A program made the translations under genes and the position numbers. A stretch of DNA of 64,000 nucleotides, taken from positions 467,736 through 531,735 of the forward strand of contig KE159796.1 in assembly GCA_000403475.2 (NCBI GenBank), in the 5' to 3' direction. This DNA comes from Lachnospiraceae bacterium MD308. GTDB lineage: Bacteria; Bacillota; Clostridia; Lachnospirales; Lachnospiraceae. Below the pieces are notes generated by a model. That model ran no database searches, was not told where the DNA came from, and worked only from the letters and a program-made list of their open reading frames with translations. Positions 53,213-60,207 of the stretch are shown here, piece by piece; position 1 is the first letter of the stretch, and the number at the start of each line of letters is the position of its first letter.

Positions 53213-54013
53213 TTATTTTGTCGTGCCGCAGACGGAGCATTTGTAGGTGGTTGTGTTTTGCGTGGCGTAGTAGCTTGTGGATCTGTGGTAGATATTGTTC
53301 GATTTTATCCATGTGTTATAGGTTCCCGCACTGCATTTATCAAGATGGCTAAATTGTTCTGTAGAAGACATGCCCGTTAGTATTTTATTGCATTTATTGC
53401 ATAACTTTTTATACTCATATATTTCTTCATACCATCCAGGTGAATTAACATTTCTCATATGATATTCTAAATCAGAAGTGCTTGTTGCATATAATCCATT
53501 TAATTCACATGAACTGCACATGCAGCGGTATTTATCAGATTCGCCTAATGGTGCAGCGGCCTGGCTGAACGGAACCATGTTATAGACGAGAACCCGCTTG
53601 CTGGTTGTCGTTCCTTTCCAATGATGGCTGTGTTTCTTTATAGTCTTTACGTTCCTGACCTTGCTCCACTTGCCGTAAACGGTCTTTTTGCCAGCTTTTC
53701 CATAAGCCCTGACGCGCACATAATACTTAGTCCCTGCAGAAAGCTTTGCGACGGCTTTTGAAGTGCCGCTTAGCTTGTAAGATTTCTTGCCTTTGCTGAA
53801 CTTCTTGTTCTTTGCCACCATGAGCTGGTAGCCACTCGCGTTCTTCACCTTTTTCCACTTGACGTTAATCTGGTTCATGCCCGCAGCTTTTGCGGAAGAA
53901 AGGGTAGTTTTTCCTACTTTTTTGGATGCAGCCTTGCCGTCCAGTGCCGGGAATGCCGCTGTAATGATGAGCGCTGCGATAAGCGTCATCAATAATGCTT
54001 TTGTTCTCTTCAT
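53213..54013 (-). CDS. Secreted FN3-like protein with CxxC motifs, paralog 1
   Basis: A 266-residue secreted protein. The signal peptide is MKRTKALLMTLIAALIITAAFPALDGKAA. It is followed by one fibronectin type III-like domain (about residues 30-130: NQINVKWKKVKNASGYQLMVAKNKKFSKGKKSYKL..AKLSAGTKYYVRVRAYGKAGKKTVYGKWSKV). A C-terminal part has three CxxC units (CMCSSC, CNKCNK, CSVCG) that may bind zinc. Function unknown. GGGAGG precedes the ATG. It is one of a family of three in this cluster. Confidence 0.8.
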   Translation of the reverse strand: MKRTKALLMTLIAALIITAAFPALDGKAASKKVGKTTLSSAKAAGMNQINVKWKKVKNASGYQLMVAKNKKFSKGKKSYKLSGTSKAVAKLSAGTKYYVRVRAYGKAGKKTVYGKWSKVRNVKTIKKHSHHWKGTTTSKRVLVYNMVPFSQAAAPLGESDKYRCMCSSCELNGLYATSTSDLEYHMRNVNSPGWYEEIYEYKKLCNKCNKILTGMSSTEQFSHLDKCSAGTYNTWIKSNNIYHRSTSYYATQNTTTYKCSVCGTTK

Positions 54014-54038
54014 GTTGAAAGTCCTCCCATTCAAGGTA

Positions 54039-54071
54039 TGTACAAATATCTTGGAGATATTTTCTTGTACA
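54039..54071 (-). promoter_or_regulatory. Conserved leader hairpin of paralog 1
   Basis: TGTACAAATATCT..AGATAT..TTGTACA forms an inverted repeat just upstream of the start. A near-copy precedes paralog 2 (55879-55909) and half of one precedes paralog 3 (56933-56960). Upstream sequence to about 54160 is also nearly identical to that of paralog 2. Confidence 0.55.
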
Positions 54072-54210
54072 TTATATAATAAAGGGAGGAATTTTGAAAT
54101 GTGTATTTTGGCATTCAAGATATTTTTTGAAAGGGAAACAGAGGGTTAAATTAATTATCCGGAGGGTGCAAACGGAGGACAGCATGGTGATACTCACTTT
54201 AGCTGTCCTG

Positions 54211-54253
54211 AAAACCCTCCTCGTCGGGGCTGGGGTTGCCGCGGTGAGGAGGG
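54211..54253 (-). terminator. Terminator downstream of the paralog fragment
   Basis: CCCTCCTC (54215-54222) pairs with GAGGAGGG (54246-54253); on the minus strand TTTT follows. Confidence 0.55.
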
Positions 54254-54295
54254 AAAGAAGATAATAGGATAGACAGCCAAGAATCAGATACAGCT

Positions 54296-54553
54296 TTATT
54301 TTGTCATGCCGCAGACGGAGCATTTGTAGGTTGTTGTGTTTTGCGTGGTGTAGTAGCTTGTGGATTTGTGATAAACATTATTAAATAGTATCCAATCATT
54401 GTGTGTTCCCATTCCACATCGGAAATCATGTAGACCGAGGTCATCTTCTGTAAAATCAGAAAGATCTAATCCACATTTGTTGCATAAAGTTCTATACCAA
54501 TATACGTTGAAAGTATACATGATATGTTCCTTGTATGCTTCTGTGCAAGGCAT
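54296..54553 (-). pseudogene. C-terminal fragment of an FN3/CxxC paralog
   Basis: An 85-residue frame ending WYRTLCNKCGLDLSDF..YHKSTSYYTTQNTTTYKCSVCGMTK, matching the ends of paralogs 1 and 3, but without signal peptide or FN3 region. The N-terminal part matching it is probably the separated piece at 55413-55853. Between them lie an unrelated gene and an IS30 remnant, so an insertion and rearrangement split the gene. Confidence 0.65.
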
Positions 54554-54631
54554 AGGTGATTCCCCCTTTCTCCCACATCACATGGGGTATTTCATGCGGC
54601 TGCACACTTGCGCCGCCCCTTGGCAGTTTTG

Positions 54632-55105
54632 TTAATCTATAGCGCCAGCAACATTAGCTTGCAGGCTTTTTAGCATTTGCAGAGTATCGTCCATATTATT
54701 CATATGCCATCTACCGGTTGCTCCCATAAATGCGCCGACCCCTTTTTTCGGCGACAGCAGACGTATTGTATCCGTGTCAGTCGTAATTGAAACCATATAA
54801 TTGGTTCCTTTCTCTGTAATTTCTACGGATTGGACGGAAGAATAGGATAGCTGCAACGCTACTTTATTTTCCAACGAATAGTATGCGACAGTCCCGGCAG
54901 CAACACGCATATGCACTGGAATCAAAACCAACTCATTCTTGCACATCTGCAAAATATAAGGCTCTGAACTAAAGAAATGTGCCAGCTTATCCCCTAAATT
55001 ATCATTTGGCGCATATTCCACAAGGATTGCTCTGTTCCCGACAGGCTCTAAGCCTATTTCCATGAGGTACTTACGCCCAGATTCGTCTAAAGTCATTTTT
55101 GCCAT
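54632..55105 (-). CDS. Hypothetical protein
   Basis: A 157-residue soluble protein, MAKMTLDESGRKYLMEIGLEPVGNRAILVEYAPNDNLG..., with a beta-strand-rich centre and a C-terminal helix. It has some resemblance to PH-like domains (VALQLSYSSVQSVEITEKGTNYMVSITTDTDTIRLLS), which is a weak impression. ATG 55105 follows AAAGGAGG. It is inserted between the two halves of a broken FN3/CxxC gene. Confidence 0.6.
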   Translation of the reverse strand: MAKMTLDESGRKYLMEIGLEPVGNRAILVEYAPNDNLGDKLAHFFSSEPYILQMCKNELVLIPVHMRVAAGTVAYYSLENKVALQLSYSSVQSVEITEKGTNYMVSITTDTDTIRLLSPKKGVGAFMGATGRWHMNNMDDTLQMLKSLQANVAGAID

Positions 55106-55317
55106 TTTTAATATCCTCCTTTTGCGTTGTGAAGTGTATTTCACTCCTGAATTGTAATCCGAGATTCCATACCTGCTATCCCGGATAAGTATAAAAGTTA
55201 ATCGTTATTGGCGCAAAAGAAAGGTATGGATTTTCTTTTGCAAATGAAATGGGGCTGACTGGATAGTTGGCTCCTTTTCTGTTATGCTTTGATTTCTGGC
55301 GGCTGAAAGGAGTCACC

Positions 55318-55425
55318 ATGTCAAAGTTTTTATCCTATGAAGATCGAATGATCATTGCTCAACGCCTTCAAGAGAATGCCTCCTTTGGTGCAATCGGAAA
55401 AGAGTTGGGAAGAATCATGTTATAG
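55318..55425 (+). pseudogene. N-terminal fragment of an IS30 family transposase
   Basis: ATG 55318, with AAAGGAG upstream, starts MSKFLSYEDRMIIAQRLQENASFGAIGKELGR, the conserved start of IS30-type transposases. Homology stops near 55413, and the following bases belong to the FN3/CxxC gene in the opposite orientation; the frame ends at TAG 55423. Only the 5' end of the insertion sequence remains. Confidence 0.8.
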
Positions 55426-55853
55426 ACGAGAACCCGCTTGCTGGTTGTCGTTCCTTTCCACTTATGGCTGTGTTTCTTCACAGTCCTTACGGTCTTGACC
55501 TTGCTCCATTTGCCGTAAACGGTCTTTTTGCCGGACTTTCCATAAGCTCTGACGCGCACATAATACTTTGTTCCTGCAGAAAGCTTTGTGATGGCTTTTG
55601 AAGTGCCGGTCAGCTTGTAGGATTTCTTGCCCTTGCTGAACTTCTTGTTCTTTGCCACCATGAGCTGGTAGCCATTCGCGTTCTTCACCTTTTTCCACTT
55701 GACATTGATCTGGTTCATGCCCGCAGCTTTTGCGGAAGAAAGGGTAGCCTTCCCCACTTTTTTAGATGCAGCCTCGGCATCCAATGCCGGAAGTGCCGCT
55801 GTGATGATGAGCGCCGCGATAAGCGTCATCAGTAAAGTCTTTGTTTTCTTCAT
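55368..55853 (-). pseudogene. N-terminal part of FN3/CxxC paralog 2, truncated by the IS30 remnant
   Basis: A 161-residue frame. Signal peptide (MKKTKTLLMTLIAALIITAALPALDAEAA) and the FN3-like domain are intact and close to paralog 3. After RVLVYNM the sequence enters the IS30 fragment and ends in unrelated residues. The whole CxxC part is missing. A secreted FN3-only protein might still be made, since GGGAGG and the leader are intact. Confidence 0.75.
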
Positions 55854-55878
55854 GTTGAAAGTCCTCCCGTCTAGGGTA

Positions 55879-55909
55879 TGTATAAATATCTTGGAGATAT
55901 TTCTATACA
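55879..55909 (-). promoter_or_regulatory. Conserved leader hairpin of paralog 2
   Basis: TGTATAAATATCT..AGATAT..TATACA; compensating changes relative to paralog 1 (TGTACA to TGTATA with TATACA) keep the pairing, which suggests a functional structure. Confidence 0.55.
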
Positions 55910-56055
55910 TTATATAATAAACGGAGTCATTTTGGAATGTGTATTTTGGCATTCAAGATATTTTTTGAAAGGGAAATATAGGGTTAAATTAATCATCCGG
56001 AAGGCGCATACAAGAGACGGCGTCCATAAGAGGATGCCGCCATCCTGGCGTATAG

Positions 56056-56081
56056 AAAAGCCCTCCCGCAGAAGGAAGGCT
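56056..56081 (-). terminator. Terminator of paralog 3
   Basis: AGCCCTCC (56059-56066) and GGAAGGCT (56074-56081) pair with one mismatch; TTTT follows on the minus strand. Confidence 0.6.
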
Positions 56082-56091
56082 TATAAAGGCT

Positions 56092-56907
56092 TTATTTTGT
56101 CATGCCGCAGACGGAGCATTTGTAGGTTGTTGTGTTTTGTGTGGTGTAGTAGCTTGTGGATTTGTGATAAACTCTTTCTTTGAAAGCCCAATCGCTATAA
56201 TATCCACCTTTACATTTATATTTATGCTCCAATTTTTCATTTGTAGAAAAATCAGTAATATCAGTTTTACATTTATTGCAAAATGTCCTGTACCACTCAA
56301 TCTCTTCAAACCAACCGGGCGAATTAACCTTTTTAATATGGATTTCAAGGCTTGAAGTATTAGCCGTATAAAGGTTTTTAGCCATACATGAGCTGCACAT
56401 ACAGCGATATTTACGAAAATATCCGTCCTCGCCCCTGCCGTTTGGCCCGGTTGCCTGGCTGAACGGAACCATGTTATAGACGAGAACCTGCTTGCTGGTT
56501 GTTGTTCCTTTCCACTTATGGCTGTGTTTCTTCACAGTCCTTACGGTCTTGACCTTGCTCCATTTGCCGTAAACGGTCTTTTTTCCGGACTTCCCATAAG
56601 CCCTGACGCGCACGTAATACTTTGTTCCTGCAGAAAGCTTTGTGGCAGCTTTTGAAGTGCCGACCAGCTTGTAGGATTTCTTGCCTTTGCTGAACTTCTT
56701 GTTCTTCGCCACCATGAGCTGGTAGCCATTCGCGTTCTTCACCTTTTTCCACTTGACATTGATCTGGTTCATGCCCGCAGCTTTTGCTAAAGAAAGGGTA
56801 GCCTTCCCCACTTTTTTAGATGCAGCTTCGGCATCCGGTACCGGAAGTGCTGCCGTGATGATGAGGGTAGTGATAAGTGTCATCAATAATGCTTTTGTTC
56901 TCTTCAT
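56092..56907 (-). CDS. Secreted FN3-like protein with CxxC motifs, paralog 3
   Basis: A 271-residue protein with signal peptide (MKRTKALLMTLITTLIITAALPVPDAEAA), an FN3-like domain nearly identical to paralogs 1 and 2, and a CxxC part (CMCSSC, CNKCK, CSVCG) that is more divergent than the FN3 part. GGGAGG precedes the ATG. Its leader hairpin is cut by a 44-bp palindrome at 56961, and truA lies directly upstream on the same strand, so its original promoter seems lost; it may now depend on truA read-through. Confidence 0.8.
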   Translation of the reverse strand: MKRTKALLMTLITTLIITAALPVPDAEAASKKVGKATLSLAKAAGMNQINVKWKKVKNANGYQLMVAKNKKFSKGKKSYKLVGTSKAATKLSAGTKYYVRVRAYGKSGKKTVYGKWSKVKTVRTVKKHSHKWKGTTTSKQVLVYNMVPFSQATGPNGRGEDGYFRKYRCMCSSCMAKNLYTANTSSLEIHIKKVNSPGWFEEIEWYRTFCNKCKTDITDFSTNEKLEHKYKCKGGYYSDWAFKERVYHKSTSYYTTQNTTTYKCSVCGMTK

Positions 56908-56960
56908 GTTGAAAATCCTCCCGCCTGGCGTATGTACAAATCTCTTGGAGATACTTTTTA

Positions 56961-57004
56961 CCCACAGTGAACAAAGGAGCGTGTGTTCCTTTGTTCACTG
57001 TGGG
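56961..57004. mobile_element. 44-bp palindromic miniature element related to the lanM insertion
   Basis: CCCACAGTGAACAAAGGA and its near-perfect reverse complement are separated by only a few bases and flanked by TA on both sides. The arm matches the end of the 273-bp element at 43686 at 16 of 18 positions. It looks like an internal-deletion derivative that kept only its two ends. The hairpin may also act as a terminator for truA. Confidence 0.7.
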
Positions 57005-57025
57005 TATCAAAAGAAATATTGAGAA

Positions 57026-57763
57026 TCAGTAGGTAATCTCCTGCAGATACAGCCCTTTCGGGTCGCAGGGCGAGCTTGCGGCCAGTTCTCCGTCAAAAAT
57101 TTCGTCAATATCATCGATGTGCCGCGTACCTAATCCGATTTCTAAAAGTGTTCCGATGATTATTCTGGCCATGTTATGAAGAAAGTCATCGGCGCTGATC
57201 ATAATCTGCATCTCTTCGCCGTCGCCGTATATCTCGATTTCATATATTTTCCGCAAGGTAGATTTTGCTTTTTTTACAGTGGAAAAGTTTTTGAAATCGT
57301 GTACTCCGATGAATGAAAGAGAAGCTTCCTGCATCAGCCGTATATCCGGGGTGCGGAAGCAGTGGTAAGTGTGCTTGCGGTCGAACACACTGGGGACATC
57401 AGAGACAGTCATCCGATAGACATATGTTTTGGATGTGGCGTTTAGCTGGGCGTGAAAGCGCTCCGGTACTTCGCGCACATCTGTGATGGCAATGTCCATA
57501 GGGAGATAGCGGTTCAGATAATACTTGATGTCTCGTACATTTGCATCGTTTGCTATCTTGAAGTTGGCAACCTGCGCGTAGGCGTGAACACCAACTTCCG
57601 TTCGGCAGCCACAATTGAATTCGTCTATTTCCTCGCCGGTCATCTTCTTTAATACATCGCGAATCTTGTTGGAAATAGTATTGCCTGATTCATTCTTCCC
57701 CAGACGCGTCCAGCCTTGATAACGGCTTCCGTCGTATTCTATTGTAAGCTTTATGTTCCTCAT
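57026..57763 (-). CDS. truA: tRNA pseudouridine synthase A family protein with Glu at the catalytic position
   Basis: A 245-residue protein along the TruA fold: MRNIKLTIEYDGSRYQGWTRLG at the start, FHAQLNATSKTYVYRM in the middle, FLHNMARIIIGTLLEIG near the end. TruA isomerises U38-40 in the tRNA anticodon arm. The catalytic motif, normally RTDxGVHA, reads CRTEVGVHA here (codon GAA), so the nucleophilic Asp is Glu. It may be a paralog with changed or lost activity. The only truA in this window; a second copy elsewhere is likely but unseen. Confidence 0.85.
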   Translation of the reverse strand: MRNIKLTIEYDGSRYQGWTRLGKNESGNTISNKIRDVLKKMTGEEIDEFNCGCRTEVGVHAYAQVANFKIANDANVRDIKYYLNRYLPMDIAITDVREVPERFHAQLNATSKTYVYRMTVSDVPSVFDRKHTYHCFRTPDIRLMQEASLSFIGVHDFKNFSTVKKAKSTLRKIYEIEIYGDGEEMQIMISADDFLHNMARIIIGTLLEIGLGTRHIDDIDEIFDGELAASSPCDPKGLYLQEITY

Positions 57764-57853
57764 ATATATCTCCTTATCTATTTTAAGCGAATTGGCATTT
57801 CAATAAGTATATCAAATCTTAAAATAGAATAAAAGAGGGTATTTCCGAAGTTT

Positions 57854-58132
57854 TTATCCTTTTTTCATATATGATGTCACCATCTTTATCATGTTTTCCA
57901 TCTGATCTTGTTCTTCTTTCGGTTTGCCTTCTTTTAGGATGCTGACAATGAGGGATACTTCATCGGATGAAAACTGGATTCCCTTTTTGTTGGCGTTTGT
58001 GATGAGCGCCATCATGATTGGTGCCAGTGATTTTCCGGTCTTTCCTTCTGTCTGCTTTGCCGCCGCTTTGATGAGCTCAAGCTTTATGGGGTCGATATTT
58101 TCCATTGCAGGGTGATTTAACCATTCATTCAT
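57854..58132 (-). CDS. Hypothetical protein
   Basis: A 92-residue helical protein, MNEWLNHPAMENIDPIKLELIKAAAKQTEGKTGKSLAPIMMALITNANKKGIQFSSDEVSLIVSILKEG. No membrane segment. It overlaps the preceding gene by 8 nt, so the two are translationally coupled. Its length and pattern resemble small proteins found beside coat-like genes in spore formers, but I cannot name a family. Confidence 0.65.
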   Translation of the reverse strand: MNEWLNHPAMENIDPIKLELIKAAAKQTEGKTGKSLAPIMMALITNANKKGIQFSSDEVSLIVSILKEGKPKEEQDQMENMIKMVTSYMKKG

Positions 58133-58613
58133 AATCTGTCTCTCCTTTCTGAGTGTCAGCGTTTGCAGTGTCTGTTACATTGCTGAAAATGTCGTTGTAC
58201 ATATCAAACATACTCTGTTGCTCCGGATCTAAGATTCCTTTCAGGAAATCAAAGGGTGAGGAGCCAGAGTCTTCATCATGCCCGTTTGCCGCGGTCTGGG
58301 TCTGCTGCATCTGCTGCATCATCTCCATCATATTCTTCATACCCTCCATCTGTTCCATCATTTCCTGCTCATCGGGGTTCATGTAGGGCTTTAAGTCACT
58401 TAATATTGCCTCTGGGGAGACATCTGACCGTCCTCTGTCAAAGCCGTAGAAAATTTCCATCGTTTTTTTCAGTTCAAAAAATTTCAGAAAGATGGCGAGG
58501 CTTCGCTGCGCAGGGGTAGGCACGTATGGAAGAAGAAGTTTTAATGTATACAGGAACGGCGGCGTGACAAACTCGTCGAGCGGAGTCATAGGTTTCGGAG
58601 GGAATTTTTCCAT
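58125..58613 (-). CDS. Hypothetical Met/Gln-rich protein
   Basis: A 162-residue protein starting MEKFPPKPMTPLDEFVTPPFLYTLKLLLPYVPTPAQRSLAIFLKFFELKKT, with a Met/Gln-rich centre (EQEMMEQMEGMKNMMEMMQQMQQTQ) and an acidic tail. No signal peptide. GGAGA precedes the ATG. First gene of a two-gene operon with 57854-58132, next to a coat-like high-cysteine gene. Function unknown. Confidence 0.65.
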   Translation of the reverse strand: MEKFPPKPMTPLDEFVTPPFLYTLKLLLPYVPTPAQRSLAIFLKFFELKKTMEIFYGFDRGRSDVSPEAILSDLKPYMNPDEQEMMEQMEGMKNMMEMMQQMQQTQTAANGHDEDSGSSPFDFLKGILDPEQQSMFDMYNDIFSNVTDTANADTQKGETDYE

Positions 58614-58673
58614 AGTGTCTCCTGTTTGGTAACGTTGTAAATATATATGAAATTCCTGATGGAAATATGCAAT

Positions 58674-58714
58674 AAAAAGGGGGCGTCCCCCGGTTGTAAC
58701 CCAAGGGAGCCCCC
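58674..58714 (-). terminator. Terminator of the high-cysteine gene
   Basis: GGGGGC (58679-58684) pairs with GCCCCC (58709-58714), with further GC pairs inside; TTTTT follows on the minus strand. Confidence 0.8.
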
Positions 58715-58753
58715 ATCTTTATCTTAAAGAGTAATTAATTTTTGGAAACTGGA

Positions 58754-58999
58754 TTAGCATCCACATCCGCATCCGTTACCGCATCCGCCGCAGCAGAAAA
58801 GCAGAAGGATGATCCACAGGCAGCTATCGTTGCCGCATCCGCCAAACATGCTGCCGCCGTTGCCGCATCCGCCGCCGCAGCAGCAGAGCAGAAGGATAAT
58901 CCACAGACAGCTGTTGTTGTTGCCAAAACCGCAACCACATCCGCCATGGCCGTATCTTGCAGTATCTTCACATCCACATCCACAATTTAATTCACTCAT
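58754..58999 (-). CDS. High-cysteine, Gly-rich small protein (coat-like)
   Basis: An 81-residue protein made almost only of Cys, Gly, Asn and two copies of a hydrophobic block, NSCLWIILLLCCCGGGCGNG and DSCLWIILLLFCCGGCGNG. Databases label such Lachnospiraceae proteins chorion class high-cysteine protein. The repeat of hydrophobic and Cys/Gly segments suggests a cross-linked structural or spore-coat role (inference). TGGAGG precedes the ATG. Confidence 0.75.
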   Translation of the reverse strand: MSELNCGCGCEDTARYGHGGCGCGFGNNNSCLWIILLLCCCGGGCGNGGSMFGGCGNDSCLWIILLLFCCGGCGNGCGCGC

Positions 59000-59073
59000 A
59001 CTAAAAATCCTCCATAAAGGTTATTTACAGTACATAATATGCGTGGGATGCCAATGTGTGAAAAGAAACAAAT

Positions 59074-59709
59074 CTAATATTTCAAAAGTTTTTTAACAGA
59101 GCGCTGATAGTGCAGCGCTTTGTTCTGCATACGGAGTTTTTCGAGACGTCCGAATTCGTGTTTTAGATATTCATCGTACAAAGTGACCAGGTATGCGGCT
59201 GTGTAATTGCGGTTTTTAAACCAGGTGAATAGCAGCCAGTTCATAATGTCCGGGTGCCAGTAGCGCTCTGGTATCTGGGATTCTCTCAATACGAGAATGT
59301 GTTTGATTGCCTGCATCGCAAGCTGGCCGAGCCTTGCTGTCTGATTCTTGATCCGGTAAAGTTCGTCACTCTCTGTGATGATATCGTACAGATCGTTAGA
59401 TGCTTTCCAATATGTAACGAATACAGGTTCGCCGGTTTCTTGCTCCGCGGCTGTTTCAGAAAGGTCAAAGGTCTGCAAGACGGCCTTTCTGCCGGCGATT
59501 TGCCGATCGTATTCAGCGCGGCGCGCAGGATCGGACAAAGTGTTGTAGGCTTCAAGTATCGCCTGCATCTGTTCTGTAGTATCAATTCCGTCCTTTAGGT
59601 TAGCATCTGGGTGGTATTTTTTCGCAAGTGCATTTTTCGCTGCTGTAATGTCCTCCAAAGAAGCTTTGGAGGAGACCCCTAATACTTCATAATAATTCTG
59701 GTTCTCCAT
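59074..59709 (-). CDS. J-domain (DnaJ-like) protein
   Basis: A 211-residue protein. The N-terminal J domain (NYYEVLGVSSKASLEDITAAKNALAKKYHPDANLKDG..MQAILEAYNTLSDPARRAEYDRQI) has the HPD tripeptide needed to stimulate DnaK. No Gly/Phe or zinc region follows; the C-terminal 130 residues are helical and of unknown fold. It probably delivers specific clients to DnaK. GGGAGGA lies upstream of the ATG. Confidence 0.87.
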   Translation of the reverse strand: MENQNYYEVLGVSSKASLEDITAAKNALAKKYHPDANLKDGIDTTEQMQAILEAYNTLSDPARRAEYDRQIAGRKAVLQTFDLSETAAEQETGEPVFVTYWKASNDLYDIITESDELYRIKNQTARLGQLAMQAIKHILVLRESQIPERYWHPDIMNWLLFTWFKNRNYTAAYLVTLYDEYLKHEFGRLEKLRMQNKALHYQRSVKKLLKY

Positions 59710-59816
59710 ATGATCCTCCCCTTATTAATATATGGAAATCGAACAAGTTTATCTTACGATATATTTTAGCAGAAATCAATCCTTTTTCGTTTTTTTGAGA
59801 TGTAAAGAAAAAATAC

Positions 59817-59845
59817 TTGACACAGGAAGGCTTTTGTTATAAGAT
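59817..59845 (+). promoter_or_regulatory. Sigma-A promoter of the ylxM-ffh operon
   Basis: TTGACA (59817-59822), 17 nt, TAAGAT (59840-59845). It overlaps a longer open frame, which supports the start at 59862. Confidence 0.75.
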
Positions 59846-59861
59846 ATCACAGGTGAATAAC

Positions 59862-60206
59862 ATGAATGAGATATTAAAACAGGCGTTGCTGTATGATTTT
59901 TACGGAGAGCTTTTAAATGAGCATCAGAAAGAAATCTATGAGCAGTTCATTTTAGAAGATTTATCCCTGAGTGAGATTGCAAAGGAAGCCGGGATTAGTC
60001 GGCAGGGGGTGCATGACCTTGTGAAGCGCTGCAATCAGGCATTGCTTGGATATGAGGAGAAGCTTCATCTTGTGGAGCGTTTTATGTCGATAAGGGATAA
60101 AGTAAAAGAGATGAACAGACTGTTGGACGGATATGAAGAAAAAAGTATGACAGAGCTTGTGGAGTCAATCCGCAGGATATCCGATGAGATTATAGAGGAG
60201 CTATAA
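59862..60206 (+). CDS. ylxM: YlxM family DNA-binding protein of the SRP operon
   Basis: A 114-residue protein with a sigma-region-4-like helix-turn-helix (EIYEQFILEDLSLSEIAKEAGISRQGVHDLVKRCNQALLGYEEKLHL). YlxM modulates signal recognition particle function or expression. ATG 59862 has CAGGTG upstream. ffh starts two bases after its stop. Confidence 0.92.
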   Translation: MNEILKQALLYDFYGELLNEHQKEIYEQFILEDLSLSEIAKEAGISRQGVHDLVKRCNQALLGYEEKLHLVERFMSIRDKVKEMNRLLDGYEEKSMTELVESIRRISDEIIEEL

Positions 60207-60207
60207 T

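Noticed and set aside
58735-58990. Alternative frames across the high-cysteine gene
   Set aside because: The repeat opens all frames; only the 58754-58999 minus frame has GGAGG and a family-like composition.
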